The translations under genes were made by a program, and so were the position numbers. A stretch of DNA of 64,000 nucleotides from Apostichopus japonicus. Its lineage: Eukaryota > Echinodermata > Holothuroidea > Aspidochirotida > Stichopodidae. Location of the stretch: contig NC_092577.1 in NCBI RefSeq assembly GCF_037975245.1, forward strand, positions 7,409,001 through 7,473,000, given 5' to 3'. Below are positions 25,127 through 38,800 of this stretch, piece after piece. Each line of letters starts with the position of its first letter. Position 1 is the stretch's first letter. Under the pieces are notes generated by a model. The model did no database searches. It had not been told where the DNA came from and worked only from the letters and a program-made list of their open reading frames with translations.

Positions 25127-27351
25127 CTGGAAAAAAATTGTCAACTTTGTTTTGTAAACATTACTATTTGGTCAATCATATTGGGCGTGTCAGTGCTTAT
25201 GTATAAATTAGAACTAATTATGGCGGCAATCTGTTTGATGTCACTGTGACCGACAAAGTTATACCAGTAAAATCGGAGTAATATGCAATTTTATATCGCC
25301 TGATATGTGTTTATATCTTTATATAAAAATTCCAAACGGTTAGGTCAAATTAATAAGGTAGAAACAAAACAATGAAAACAATAACTAACTCACGTTGAAC
25401 TCTCGATCATACACTGTAAGAGTAATTACAATGCTGAGGCTTGAATCCTTATCAATGTTTATTTTAAACATCAGCTTTCTTATGGTTAAGTTACTAATAT
25501 AAAACTATGTAATTACAACAAACCTTGCACTGTAAGGCGCTCCATCGATTATGACGTCAAAACAACTTTCGTGACTGGTTGGCGAGATGAACTTGAGTCT
25601 TCACTTTTCTTTTCCTTTGAGTGATGTTATCCATGGTTATCTTTCAAAGAGATGATCTGTTGAATATATATTGATACAGAATGCATGGTTAAAACTAACT
25701 TAACAAAAATATCATAAATCAATGTATAAATCTATAAGTCAACAGAACCAGTCACTTTACCAACAGGTCTCTGACTCGATAAAGATTACATCAAAGTGAA
25801 TCTCTCCTTATCTCTTATTTACTGTTTATTGTTTACACAAACTAGACCTTTGAATTAATCTAATATTAACCCGCCCTGAAAAAAAAAATCAACTTTCTGT
25901 TTTGTTGTCAATATTCGTGATATCTTATAAGAATGTCACCTACAGGTCGTCAGTTTAGATGGCGGGCTTCACAATTATTGCGAGGCTCTCTCTTAATCGT
26001 AGATACAACGGTTATTCATTTGCATGTTAAAGAATCTGTTTGAGATAATTTTTATTATTTTATCGGTGCTAATCGATAGTGACATTAGATAAAATTGTAC
26101 GTCATACGTTTGACCATAGTAAAGGTTTATTGCAAGAAGTGAGGTTAAAATCTCTTTTCTTTTTTAAACATTTTCCAATTTGGTCTTTAATGTGTTTAAT
26201 GCAACAATACAAAACGCGCACGTGACAAAATATTATATATTATATTGAGGATCAAATCAAATTGAGTAATTATTCCCTCAGTAACCTTTATTCGATGAAA
26301 TTAGAGAAAAAGACGACACACTGTTTTCAATACACACTCTTGTGTATAGTATTAGCCTACCAGGTTAAAATTGTTAGCCCAAGTTAAAATGCTGCTTTAA
26401 AGCGACATGACTGAGACTTGTGGAGAGGAAAAGAATTGTTACGGTTCCTCTATAAGCTATATTAGTTAGAATCTCACATGATTTATATTTTGCTAATGAT
26501 TTCAGTAAAATAGCATTTACCATGCATCGTTCTCGTCACCCTAATACAGCAAAAATATCAGTCACGTGATGGCTATCATACAAAACAAAAAATCTTAAAA
26601 ATCAGTTTAACTCTTAAACTTAATTTTCTTATTCTATTGTTTTAATATTCTTCCTAATTATCAGGAAGTTTGTTTAGTAGTAGAGTAAAAGAATACTGTA
26701 ATGTTTTACCGTAGTTTAACTGATAAGTACCACATTCCCACCGGGTAAGCCTATTTTAATTTATTCAATGTTCTCTTTACTTTCCACATATATGCCAAAC
26801 TTATACCATGTTCCATAAAACTTCCCACTAGATTTATCTGAGTAAAAGTGATGCAATGGTCCATATTCTTCTCACATGATTTACTCCATGTTCCATACGG
26901 ATAGAAAGTATACGACAACTGCCTACAATAAGCCTATACCTTGAGGTATCTTTTAAATGATTTCCATCCATCCCGATTCATTCATTAAAGTTGGACCTAA
27001 GCCTAAATGCGCAAGGCCTCCTATGAAAGTTTAACACTTCTAAATGTCTGTATCGACAGGACTCACTGTTAGTATATTTATTATCTGGTCTGACAGCATT
27101 AAAGTGAAAGGATAGCACATGTTCTGATTGGAAGAGATATGTTGTAGCTGCATGAATGAACTATTACATAACCAGGATTTACATAATAATAGTTTGACTA
27201 ACATCAACCTTAACTATTGCCTTCAAATTATTGAAATATTTAAAACGACATTGAAATATGATCATACAGATATGGATTATAATTCTTATCAATTGAAATA
27301 GCCTGAAGACGCCATGTTCATATAGTAAGCTGTTGTCATACATTTAACATA
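25127..27351. other. no gene recognised (5' side of NACHT exon)
   Basis: AT-rich sequence that would be intron upstream of the NACHT exon. No effector-domain exon is recognisable by eye and no mobile-element ends were found. Confidence 0.45.
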
Positions 27352-27607
27352 GCCTGTGTTATTAATGACGTGTTCAGTGTATCAGTACATAGCCTGTGTT
27401 ATTAATGACGTGTTTAGCATTGCCTGTGTTATTAATGGCGTGTTTAGTATATCAGTATATAGCTTGTGTTATTAATGACGTGTTCAGTATATCAGTTCAT
27501 AGCCTGTGTTATTAATTACGTGTTTAGTATTGCCTGTGTTATTAATGACGTGTTTAGTATATCAGTATATGGCCTGTGTTATTAATGACGTGTTAAGTAT
27601 ATCAGTA
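27352..27607. repeat. 40/30-bp repeat with 110-bp higher-order period
   Basis: GCCTGTGTTATTAATGACGT occurs seven times, starting at 27352, 27392, 27422, 27462, 27502, 27532 and 27572. The spacings 40, 30, 40, 40, 30, 40 show that a 110-bp three-unit block has been duplicated. Confidence 0.9.
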
Positions 27608-28963
27608 CATATATGGATGCACACCATTACTGTCTCATATACGTTACGGTACTTACCAGTGCGATTAACGCTTTGTGGGTTTATCATCCACAGTAGAATT
27701 TAGGTCTAGAATCCTTTAATCCTTAATTTAAATGACAGATGAAAATCACGAAAAAAAAAGAAACAACGGAAACAGGAATGAAGACATCCAGTTGACAGGA
27801 TGGCGTCGTGTAGGTCATGTGACGTTCTCATATACGATCATGGACGCTAAATAGATATCGGTAGAAATCAGTCTATAGTTGTAACTGGTTTCAAAGCTCA
27901 TGTTTTATAATATACACAATCAAAGACTTTATTTGATACTACAATTCATATACGATAGTTACGACTTGCTGTGTTTATTCTGTCATATTAGACATTCGAA
28001 GGTACCTGCTGTACGTATATGCATTGCTCAAAGTTACTTCCATTATAATACGCAAACGTTGTAAGTTTCTGAGGTATTTCTTCCTATGTGCGTAATATGC
28101 CTGTTAAGTATACTTAACGTTGGCGTATACGCCAACGATGTAGATCAAACTGCAAGCGGTGATGGCCAACTCTAAATATGTCTTGACAAGAAATATACAG
28201 ATTGGTTTACGAATATAAAAACAGCGTAAAACCACTGTTCATAACACAAATATAAAACAAAAATAAAAACATTATACACAATTTGACAAAAGAGAGCGTA
28301 GATATAATAAGCTATAAAACGGGATTCTTACAAGTAAAATTAGGATTGCAAGGGTCCGTGTTCAGAGTCCCGTTCTAGAAACAAATAGTAGTTTACTCTG
28401 TTCAAATTAATCGTCACGGTCAGTTCTCCGTTGTTGATTAACTTCAGCAAGACAGGAAGGAAATGAACGGAAGAACAAAGTTATAGTTACAGCCATCAAT
28501 AAAATATTTACATACAAGTGTGCATTCTGATGTATATTAATACTATAAAGCAGGTCCATATAAGTAACCCTCAACGCAATGTTTTACTTATAAATACTTA
28601 AAAAGTGAAGTAAGAGGTGATGATACAGTTGTAGCCCGAGTGCACATCTCACCCGAATGATTGCAACAATCCACCGACTGACCCCCCCCCCCCCCGACTG
28701 ATTATCCGAGATGGGGCCATGACCACTTTTAATGTTAACCTTATTTATAATACATACGCTACATTCCATCGGGTTCGTGTTTACGGTATTCAGGAATCGT
28801 GAGCCGTTCTTTTGATATCGAAATTCGTTTCGTGGAACGGGCGTACTAAGATCAACTTCACGGCAGATTTCACGAGTCTTATGTGAATATCGGCTAAACA
28901 TGACAACAGCAGTAGCTTGAATCTTGTAGCTTGGTACGCAAATAATTAAGACTTAACTTCCAC
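27608..28963. other. no gene recognised
   Basis: AT-rich with a C run at 28682-28694. It holds the twin palindromes described separately and no coding evidence. Confidence 0.45.
28103..28137. repeat. two abutting perfect palindromes
   Basis: GTTAAGTATACTTAAC (28103-28118, 16 bp) and CGTTGGCGTATACGCCAACG (28118-28137, 20 bp) are each perfect palindromes sharing the C at 28118. Both are centred on GTATAC and the centres are 17 bp apart. They could be a paired dimer-binding site or a cruciform. No gene starts nearby. Confidence 0.85.
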
Positions 28964-30046
28964 CAGGCGCGGCGGAACGGAAAAATTATTGGGGGGGCTA
29001 ATGTGTGGAGACTATCTAAGCGGAGCGCCACCATCGGTTGGCGCGGAGCGTACAAGAAAATTTTGGGTTTTTTCAAACCCCCAGATGACCGGAAACGGCA
29101 CTTCCCGAGTGTTTTATGCTGCGAATACCTGGCCCTAAAATATGTGTCTCAAGCCTGCAATTTCTCAGATTGCACGTTAAGTCTGTAAAAACATTGTAAT
29201 TTGTATATTCGATGGTGTTTTAAGAGAGTTGCTATTACTTTTAGTGTACTCGCAAAGACGTTTTTGAGTGTAGTAAGGGCAGTGGCGGGGCTAGGGGTAT
29301 TGGTCGGGGGGGCAAGAATGGTCTGTAGGGGCGCTTTCGACACTATCTAAGCGGAGCGCCACCACAGGTTGGCGCGGAGCGTACAGAAAATTTTTGAGTA
29401 AAGATACTCCCGAGATTGCAGGAAATGACCCTTTCCGGGGCCTTGCTAATTTGCAGATAAACGGAGAATAAATAGGTGTCGTCGCCATTTTGTCGGAAAA
29501 TACACCGACAGAATATGACAAATGTCAATAGGTATATGAGAGCGCAATAAAATAGTCAAAAATCGCGAATAAGTAAAAAGTAGTGAAAAGCTGAAAAGGG
29601 CGCCAGCAGTCCATTTGAGTCCGTCAGGGGGGGGGGGATCCGCCCCTGACTGTATATATGGACCCTCGATCCACCACTAAGTAAGGGGATGTTGGAGAAC
29701 TGGCTGAAATGAGGCAAGTCATTGGCCTAAGACGAAGTTGTGTTACTCTCACCGGTACTCACACTCACTGCTTCCACTTTTCACGGGGCGTGAAGACGCG
29801 GTTGGGGTGACAATGTGGTCTATAGCCAAGGGACGGGCCGAAGGTCCCCCAGCAATTACTTAAATTATTACACCTATAGAGTATACGTGTGCATCGGACA
29901 GATCGACAAGTATGCATTGAAAAATGGGCAGATGTACGTTTCGGAGCCTTGGTAAATATTGGGGGGGCTTATCATGCATTTGCCCCCTCAACTTTTTTAT
30001 TGGGGGGGCTGAGCCCCCCCAAGCCCCCCCGGTTCCGCCGCCACTG
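28964..30046 (-). mobile_element. hAT-like MITE, family A copy 2, interrupted
   Basis: This is an inverted copy of the family seen at 726-1393. Its termini are CAGGCGCGGCGGAAC on the left and the CAGTGGCGGCGGAACC complement on the right. An exact 8-bp target duplication, ACTTCCAC, lies at 28956-28963 and 30047-30054, the signature length for hAT. It is interrupted by another MITE (29280-29679). Removing that insert and one duplicate leaves about 675 bp, close to copy 1's 668 bp. The core motif is at 29011-29053. Confidence 0.85.
29280..29679. mobile_element. hAT-like MITE, family B, nested
   Basis: This 400-bp element runs from CAGTGGCGGGGCTAGG to the complement of TAGTGGTGGATCGAGG. It sits between exact 8-bp duplicates AGTAAGGG (29272-29279 and 29680-29687) inside the family A element, so it inserted later. 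It shares the core motif (29342-29385) with family A. A related copy is at 60791-61444. Confidence 0.85.
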
Positions 30047-30054
30047 ACTTCCAC

Positions 30055-33000
30055 AACTGAACTGTTGAGTTATACGTATCTTTACTGGGCTAAATCAAGT
30101 ATAGAGGAAACTATTGAATAAACACAGTTCATATATAACAGGTATATCTTTGTTGCAATAAACGATTTTTGTTAACCTCGAAGTGAAGATTACAATGGTG
30201 ATGACGTAACTTTTCCGACCAATCATGATAGACTATTTACACATAATTGCAAACCTGTTTGGAAAAAAGCTCGCTACTGGGTCCCCTCTTTGCACTGGTC
30301 ACATATCCCATATTGTTATAGCCCCCACATAGTTTTCCCTAGCGCGCAATATGATTGTGAGGCCCCCAGTCTGTGTCCATGGTACGTTATATAATAACAA
30401 TGAAAACATTTAAAGTATACGACTGTACGTATATCAGTGACCCAAATGAGCTGTTGTTTATAATAGAGACGACAAGCTGGTACCATGTGACGCAGAGAAC
30501 TTTGTCTATATAGAAGTGTTATTTACCGAAGTAAATGTATCTTGTTCAGAGGAATCTTGTTATATAGTGTGGCTAATGAGGGAAACCTGATGACCAGACC
30601 AGACCACGCCATACTATAAACACAATCAGCCTATCCAGTATTATCATGGCAATTTACTTTTCGTTTGCGATTTTCTTTTTTGCCAACCCCAGTTGCGTCC
30701 CCTAAAATGTTTGCGTGTGGGAGAGGAGGAGGGGCGGGGGGCTTTTTCTGTCCTTAGCCCTTCTGGATACGCCGAATCTAGTATCGAGTTTTAAGCAAGA
30801 AAACACATCCAGAAAGAGGAAAAAATAAATACATTTCAAAGAGTAATTCCGTTGTACTGATGTGTATTTGATATCCCCAGTAGGGTACCAGAGCGAAGCT
30901 CCGAAAGCTGTAGAGATATTCCTTAATTTCTTACTATTTTATTCCCCCTCCCCCTTATTACAAACGTCCAATATGTAAATGAGTTATATTTTTGTATGGA
31001 GTGACTGATAATTCGCTCAAAAACACAATCGCGGTACCCAGACGCTGATCCTGTGCTCTAGTAGATATGATGTGTCAAAGAGGAGACATGTCTGAGTGAA
31101 GTAGTTGAATCCAAGTGTAAAATTTGCATATGGATGAACATTAAAACTACTTTTCTTGCCAATGATGTCCAATTGTTATGGTAATTAACCCCATAATCGA
31201 AATCTTTAAGGTAAAGCTTTTGCATGTTCAGTCCATTATATCTTGTTATGCACATCGATACACATGCTCTGTTATTATACATTTCCAGTGAATTGGATTA
31301 TTGGTCTTAATTGAATGTTACCTTTTTAAGAACCTCAACCTTCTCTGCTTGCCTCTGATTTGCTAATCTTCCCTGTATTTACATTAATTAGCATATCTCT
31401 TTTACACATTGATCGTACTGACGATTATCTACATCACACAATAACAGCAAACAGTATTGTGAATCTTGTTCTGTCATTTACTTCGTCTGCTCATCGATAC
31501 AACCAGGGTAACGTTGAGATTGGTTCCTATAATAAAAAATGCTCTTTTTTTAATGAAAAGTAACCTTCTCAAGTTTATATGTCACTTGGTGGACGTTCCC
31601 CACAAACACCACTACCCCTCGAGGATTGTCCTCCCCCTCCCCTCCCCTAGACCACACACACACCACCACTCCTCATGATTTACAACTTTTCCGTCGTCCC
31701 TGGTAGATCGAGGACAATGGACAAAACCCTATTCCATCTATATAGACAGGGATCTTTCAGTATTATTGGAAAAGAGAATTGAATCATGTTATACCCTGTC
31801 ATCGTCGTGTTCTCATGTCCTTCGATGAGACAGAACAATACACGATATCTATCGGATTATTCAACATTTATCAGATATTCAATATCTGTCAGATTATTCA
31901 ATACTCTCACAACCCAAGTTTGGTGTTTGATCTGATTAGTTTCAATTTTCACTCTTTTTCTGAATGAGATGGTCTAGCGCGTTGGTGGTCGCTTATACAC
32001 CGAATATGTCATACGCCCTAAATAGGGTTAATAGCAACACACGATTAACTTGGTTATGGTAAAGTGATGGATATTGTTAGAATAAATATAGCATTTTGAA
32101 GGATCATGTTGCTGAAACAATGTCAGATTAATTAGATATGTTGATTATTATCTCGCAAGTAACGATGAACTGAAGTTCTACACGCAATGTAATGAAGTCA
32201 CAGAATAAAGTCGTTCGATATTTGATCCAGTCATTTTGATTTCAATGGGCCTTTCCAGCGTCCTATCCAATGGTGCTGTCATATAAGTCCTAATAAGATA
32301 ATTATAATATAAGATAATTTAGATAAGATAAGAAGAACAGATAGGATAATTAAAGTAAAAACTGGTGTCACCAAGCCCCCTCCCCCCAAAAGAAAAAAAT
32401 GGAAAACCGTGTTTACTGATCACTTTGAGCCTCGTTGCTGTGTATGCGTGAGCTGACACTCTGGAATCTGGAATCAAAAAATGACGATCTGTTCTCTCCT
32501 AAAGCTAGTTTGTGTATATATGACACTATCAGATTATATTTACCAATAACAGCAGGTTTAATGCTCGTAACCGCACTGATAACCGCACTCATTAGTTTGA
32601 TCTCTGCGGAAGAAAAATTCACCCCACCAACAACAAAAAGCTAAGATTTAAAGAGCCACGGAAGTATTTCCGAAAGAACTTCCGCGAGGAGACTGATCTA
32701 GGGATAATGTCGAGCGCCCTGTAAAATAAAGATTTACAGCAGATCAAGAAACTTGAAACATTTCGTGTAAGTCACAACGTACTTCCAACTTTAAATTATT
32801 ATCTTATGTATCATACTCTTTTTATCCCCCTTTTATTCGTCCAGAACTTGTGTTCATGCTTTGATTAACTATTTGCCATGTCGATGAAACACAGTTTTGT
32901 GTAAATTCGTTTCCGCTTTAGTTTCATATAAACGTAGTCTACAAACTACACGAAATATTATATTTTAAAATAAATTTGTGTAATGAATACGGATATCGAT

Positions 33001-34407
33001 ATTTGCCCGATTTATTTGTAGTTAACACACACTCTATATTTGTTTTGGACATGTCACATAAGTTATTTCTAGTACTGCAAAAGCGTTGCTGCTACGCAGA
33101 AAGATATCGAGCGCAGAAGCGCTATACAAAATCTCTGGTAATAATGTATGAGTGACGTTGCTCGTGTCAATATGTTACAATAAATCCCTGTACGAAATGC
33201 ATAGGGTAATAATATGATATCAGTAATGATGTGTAACAATGAATCATGATGTACACCCTACAATGGGACTATAGAACTGAATATTGAATATTTATATTGA
33301 AAATTAAAATTGACCAAGCTAGACACACTTCTAGATTTGTAATGCAGATCAGTCCAGTTCCAGCCTCCAAAACTATTTGCTCTTTTTTCTTTTTTCTTTT
33401 ATTCTAAACAGGATTTTAATGAACGCAAGCATGTCAATTGTTTAAAGTCAATAAATGTTTTCAAAAGTATTCAAATCCTGTCAAGACAGTAATAATGGAC
33501 TAAATAGACATTATCATGTGTCAAATAGGGGATTGATGTTAGGGTAGCAGAGCAATGCAAAATGGACAAAGGTGACTATTATTCGTCTTCTCAAGCATGT
33601 TTAGAGCCAATACTGATCAATATTATGGTAATTACAAGTGATATGTATGAAGGATAGCTTTGAAGTATTAACATTTGTCTTTTCCATTTGTCCATCGGCC
33701 CGGGTGAATTCAGGATTTGGAAAAGGTTCCCCAGAAAAGTAACATTTTGGACATGAAATGTGGTATGCTGGGGCATAGTTATTAGAATATACATGAGGTG
33801 TATAATTTGGTATATATACATGCACGGTTGTGAAAATAACTACCTGTTAACCCCTTTCACCCTTCCAGATCCGTGCCTTGTACCAGGTACCAATTTACGG
33901 TTTTTCCAAAAGTAAACGTGCCGAGGGTGACATATTTGATCAATAAATCAGGTAAATAATATTTTCAACGACCATATCAAATCTGCTTGTCGCTGATTGG
34001 TTAATCTTTTTCAGCTGACTACTTTATAACCTACTCACCATATCTTCTCCTCTCAAATTAAGCAATAAATATATATTTACACAATGTCAAGAACAAGTTT
34101 TGTGAACTTTGTGCTGTCATTTTACTCACCAGTTTATTGAATCAGACTTCATTCTGATTATATGACCCTCCCTAAGGAGGGTGGTTTTATTGAAAGAATT
34201 GATAACGTAAGATTAATATTCATTCAATATTTACATTATCTTTATAAGCCCCATTACATAGTAAGTCAACTTGTGGGCGCTTTGTAAAGATACTTTTTGG
34301 TTTATGATAGTATTTTTGGGATCGTGGAATTTATTAGAAGAGAGAAAACAAACTAGAATTACTTTTAGTAAAATGCTAAATCATCATAAGAGCTACCAGC
34401 ATTGTAA
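30055..34407. other. no gene recognised
   Basis: Non-coding AT-rich DNA. Small GC patches near 30255-30390 and 30690-30790 (ending CTGGATACGCC) look like MITE remnants. There is a GATA-rich stretch at 32288-32355 and a perfect 7-bp hairpin, ACCCTCC-CTAA-GGAGGGT, at about 34165-34182. The open frame at 32413-32644 encodes a hydrophobic segment on one strand only by composition. Confidence 0.45.
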
Positions 34408-34813
34408 ATCGACCAAACACAGTGAAGTATATAACTCTAGCGACCTAACACAGTAAAGTATTCAACTCTAGCGACCTAAAACAGTAAGTATATAACTTAA
34501 GCGACCGAGCACAGAAAAGCATATAACTCAAGCGACCTAACACAGTTAATTATATAACTCTAGCGACCAAACACAGTAAATTATATAACTCTAGCGACCG
34601 AACACAGTAAAGTATATAACTCACGCGACCGAGCACAGAAAAGCATATAACTCAAGCGACCTAACACAGTTAATTATATAACTCTAGCGACCAAACACAG
34701 TAAATTATATAACTCTAGCGACCGAACACAGTAAAGTATATAACTCACGCGACCGAGCACAGAAAAGCATATAAATCAAGCGACCTAACACAGTAAAGTA
34801 TGTAACTCGAGCG
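34408..34813. repeat. 31-bp minisatellite with 124-bp higher-order period
   Basis: About 13 units of the type AGTATATAACTCTAGCGACC. The variant GCGACCGAGCACAGAAAAGC recurs at 34501, 34625 and 34749, exactly 124 bp (4 x 31) apart, so a four-unit block was amplified. It ends 77 bp before the family A element at 34891. Confidence 0.9.
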
Positions 34814-34890
34814 TTCCATCCGAATACACTTGATTTCACAATACCTGTAACAGGACGTATGGTTCATGTAGTTCACAGTCCTACAGAAAC

Positions 34891-35869
34891 CAGTGGCAGC
34901 GGAACCGGGGGGGGGGGGGGGCTTTGGGGGGCTCAGCCCCCCGAATGAAAAAATTGAGGGGCAAATGCATGATGAGCCCCCCCTCCCCAATGTTTACCAA
35001 GGCTCCGGAAACGTGCATCTGCCTATTTTTCAATGCATACTTGTCAATCTGTCCGATGCACACGTATACTACATAGGTGTAATAATTTTAGTAAATGCTA
35101 AGGGGACCCTCGGCGCGTCCCCTTGCGATAGACCGCATTGTCACCCCAACCGCGTCTTCAAGGGGTGGGGTGGGAGTGGTGGGTATCAGGGCGAACATGG
35201 GGGGGGGGTAGGTGCGGAGCATTGCAGCCAGAGCATTTAAACGATATGATAATTGATTGTCTGTATCATGCCTCATCGAATATTAGTGTTTTAAATAAGA
35301 GTGTAATAAGGTAAACGCTACACTCATCAAAATTTGCGTTTACACTACGAGTACACGCAAGGCGTGGAACATGGCTCTATGTTTAAACGCAATCAATTAT
35401 TAAACGAACAATAACACAATATTATAGGGTACATGCATTCGTGACAGTGCTCGGTTCATAGAAATTTGTTGGCAACTGCACATGGTTTTGGAATTACCCA
35501 TTTGTTGACAGCAAGAACTGCTTTCTCTTTTTTCTTATGACATTTATTTAGTTATTGAATTTAATTGCAAGTAATAATTTACTACACTTAAAAACTACGA
35601 GTAGTAGCTACTCTCTTAAAACATCATCAAATATACAAATTACAATGTTTTTACATATTTTTACGTGCAATCTGAGAACTTGCAGGTTTGAGACCCATAT
35701 TTTAAGGCTACGTATTCTCAGCATAAAGCACTCGGAAAGTGCCGTTTTCGGCCATCTGGGGGTTTGAAAAAACAACATTTTCTTGTACGCTCCGCGCCAA
35801 CCGATTAGATAGTTTCCACACATTACCCCCCCCCCCCCCACCAATAATTTTCCCGTTCCGCAGCGCCTG
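34891..35869 (+). mobile_element. hAT-like MITE, family A copy 3 (long form)
   Basis: This 979-bp element begins CAGTGGCAGCGGAACCGGG and ends with the complement of CAGGCGCTGCGGAACGGGA (14 of 19 positions match). Flanks ACAGAAAC (34883-34890) and TCAGAAAC (35870-35877) are a 7-of-8 target duplication. It keeps roughly 330 bp (about 35100-35430) that copy 1 lacks and of which copy 2 retains part, so the copies are different internal-deletion derivatives. Its core motif (35785-35813) has an internal deletion. Confidence 0.8.
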
Positions 35870-35877
35870 TCAGAAAC

Positions 35878-38800
35878 ATATAGCCTACAATCACCGCAGA
35901 ATACGGACTTCTACTAAAGTACACACATTGTCACGCAATTCAGAGCGCTACCCAATAACGTAAAATGATAACAGTCGGTCAATAACGTTACTCCTAAATA
36001 ACTGGGCAGTCTGGGCGTAATATCCCTCAGTGCAATATCGCAGTTTGATAACAATTTATACAACTCACAAATGTATTAAATAATATTCTGAGCGCTTACA
36101 ATATCTACGAACAGTTATACACGGTGCCGTGGTATTAGAAACCTACCGACCTGGAAAATAGTAAATTATATGATAACGTACCGTACGTAAACGTCTTGAA
36201 AGATTTTGTCAAAGAGTCCCACGCTGCACGTACCAACAGTTCATTTTATACTCGCCTGAACAATGGATTAAGTTTACGCCCGTGAGAAATTATACTTCAA
36301 AGAACAACGCCTCAGAGTTGCGGTCACCAGACTTCCGGAGACCGAGAGGCCAGGTGCACGATAACTTACTTCATAGTAAACAAATTAACGGGGTTTTCCC
36401 GACAAAGAATTGTAACATTACTTAAACAGTTTATCCAGCATAAAGAATAACCTTCATAGTTAAATACTACGCAAGTTCGGTTACAATATATTCTACTCCC
36501 TCAGCTTCAGCTCGATCATTATGAATATGTTTCAAGAAAAGATTAGAACTCCAATAATGAACTTTAAAATAATATTAACCTCGTTTGAACGTTAGACTGA
36601 TGATCTTTAAACAGTAGGAATAGTCAGGTTTGGAATTACTATGATATTTATAGATCAAACTACACATTGTCCTGTATAACGTGTATCTACACGCTGACTG
36701 ACATAGACTATCTATGTTACAATATTTATCATATGTCAAATAATAACATAGAAATCTCCTAAAATTCATAAATTCCATTTTTGGAAAAACCCAAACCATT
36801 GCCAATAATGAAGGACATGTTGTTGTTCAATGCTTCGTAAATCTGAATCTTTGGATCTATGATGGTGAAACATGATGGCTTAATTTTGGTGGGTCGTGGT
36901 GTGTGTGTGTGGGGGGGGGGGGGGCTCAAAAACTTCTGAAAGCTGTGGGACTTGTGACTTGTAATGGGGCAACCGCAGAATCACTTAAAAACGTTCCGAC
37001 CAAACGGACCCTCCGTGAGTTTTCTACCGCAAATGCCAGTTCTTGAATATTTTCAAACAAAAGAGCACTTTCTTATTGCATATTTCTTAATTTCTTACCC
37101 AAAAAACAATGTAAATTTAACATAAAAGAACACATTTTAATTACAAAAATGGGTTTAATTGAAATCGGGTACATTTGCGGTTTTCACACAACTCTGTGGA
37201 GAACGTTCTCCATTTCCGGCCCAATTCGTAACGTGCGTGCTGGAATGCTTTGACGATATACAATATACACGTACACATAATCACATTAACTACAAGAACA
37301 GTTGTGCCTACCCCCTCCCCCTCCACCCTCCCTTCCTCCTTGAACTCTCTCTGAAACATTAATATATGTTCGTATTTAAACACTGAAGAAAGTTGTACTG
37401 CACGACAAATTTGACTTTTTCCCTCTCGAGTTTTCGTGTGATTCGTTCGTTACATCTCGACAAAAAGGGTCGAATTGACGAATTTGCTGCTTTTCAAATA
37501 ACGACAAGCCACAAATTATGACCGTAAAACTGTGTCCCAAACTTTATGAATAGAGGGAGGGGTGCCTTTCTCTCGACCATAACACAAGTTTACCTATTTT
37601 TACTGAAAGCAACATTTTTAGGTATGAAGGTATGTCTGTGACGCCCATACCTACCCTTGTACCGTCACCCCTCTGGCTTTGTTATTGAAGAACAAACAAA
37701 CATGGCGAACAGACACCGAGTATCTGACGGACATTATAACTTGATGTTTAATGGGCCTGGGTGATCTTGACTTATAAGTGTTTAGTGTATAAGTGTTTAG
37801 TTAGATAAGACAATGATAATAAATAGGTTTACTATATTATATGATAGCAAATATTGAAGGTCATTGTGCTGATTTGGTAAGATAATAAGTCACGATCGTG
37901 TCTTTTTATTGGTTGTATAACAGTGAAAGGAACAGAGGGCAGAACAGCTAAATAGCAAATTAAACGTCATGTTAATCCATAATCCATGGCTAAGTAGTAC
38001 CGAGAACGATCGACACTAATACTAATATTGTGAGTGACGGTTACACAACATGTTAATTTGCTTAACAGACAGTTGTCGATGGCCTCTGACCCTTAGAAAG
38101 ATGTGTACTTTTACAGACGACTTGTGTGGCTCTTGTCTTCCTTCTTTCTTTGTGTGACGATTTGGTGCTATCTTTATTTGGTGAAGAAATAAGAATTTTC
38201 TTAATTTCTCTTTGAAAGTAAAAAATTGCTATGTCTCGTATAAAACTTTGCAATCATAGAGGGATAATGTTTTTTTGTGAAATAATATATTCCTCTATAT
38301 TATTTGCTAAACTTAGTCAGGATCTTGAAAATAGTTATGTCGAAATGATAGAAATGACCATTTTTATTAGTGCGATTAAAATATTCTAATTCACCTCCTG
38401 AAAACATTACCATGTGTATTTTGAGTTTGTTTAATCGTGTCACTCTGACTATTATACAATACAAACAAACTACGAGACCTACCAATGGTTACAACTAGCA
38501 ACCAGTTGACCGCTCTTAAATAGAAAGTTCGAAGCGTTTAGTCCAACACAGATAAATATGTGTCCCACAAAGTGAACAGTAATGCATTATTGTGCGAACT
38601 CTTTTACTTCTATAGATTTTAGTAGGTTGCAGTATCATATATATTAGTGTATTTAGTTACGTTGTTGTACTTGTAAAGGTGTTGCAAAATACATATTAAC
38701 GGATGGTGATATATTTTACGCAAAATGCAGCATTTAGGCCAAATTGTTACTGATAACTTGCTTATATAGCCATTTCTGTCTAAGCTCAAAGTCTTAAGTT

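Noticed and set aside
32413-32644. Hydrophobic plus-strand frame suggesting a membrane helix
   Set aside because: The opposite strand is open over the same span and no splice context was found; hydrophobic residues follow from T-rich codons.
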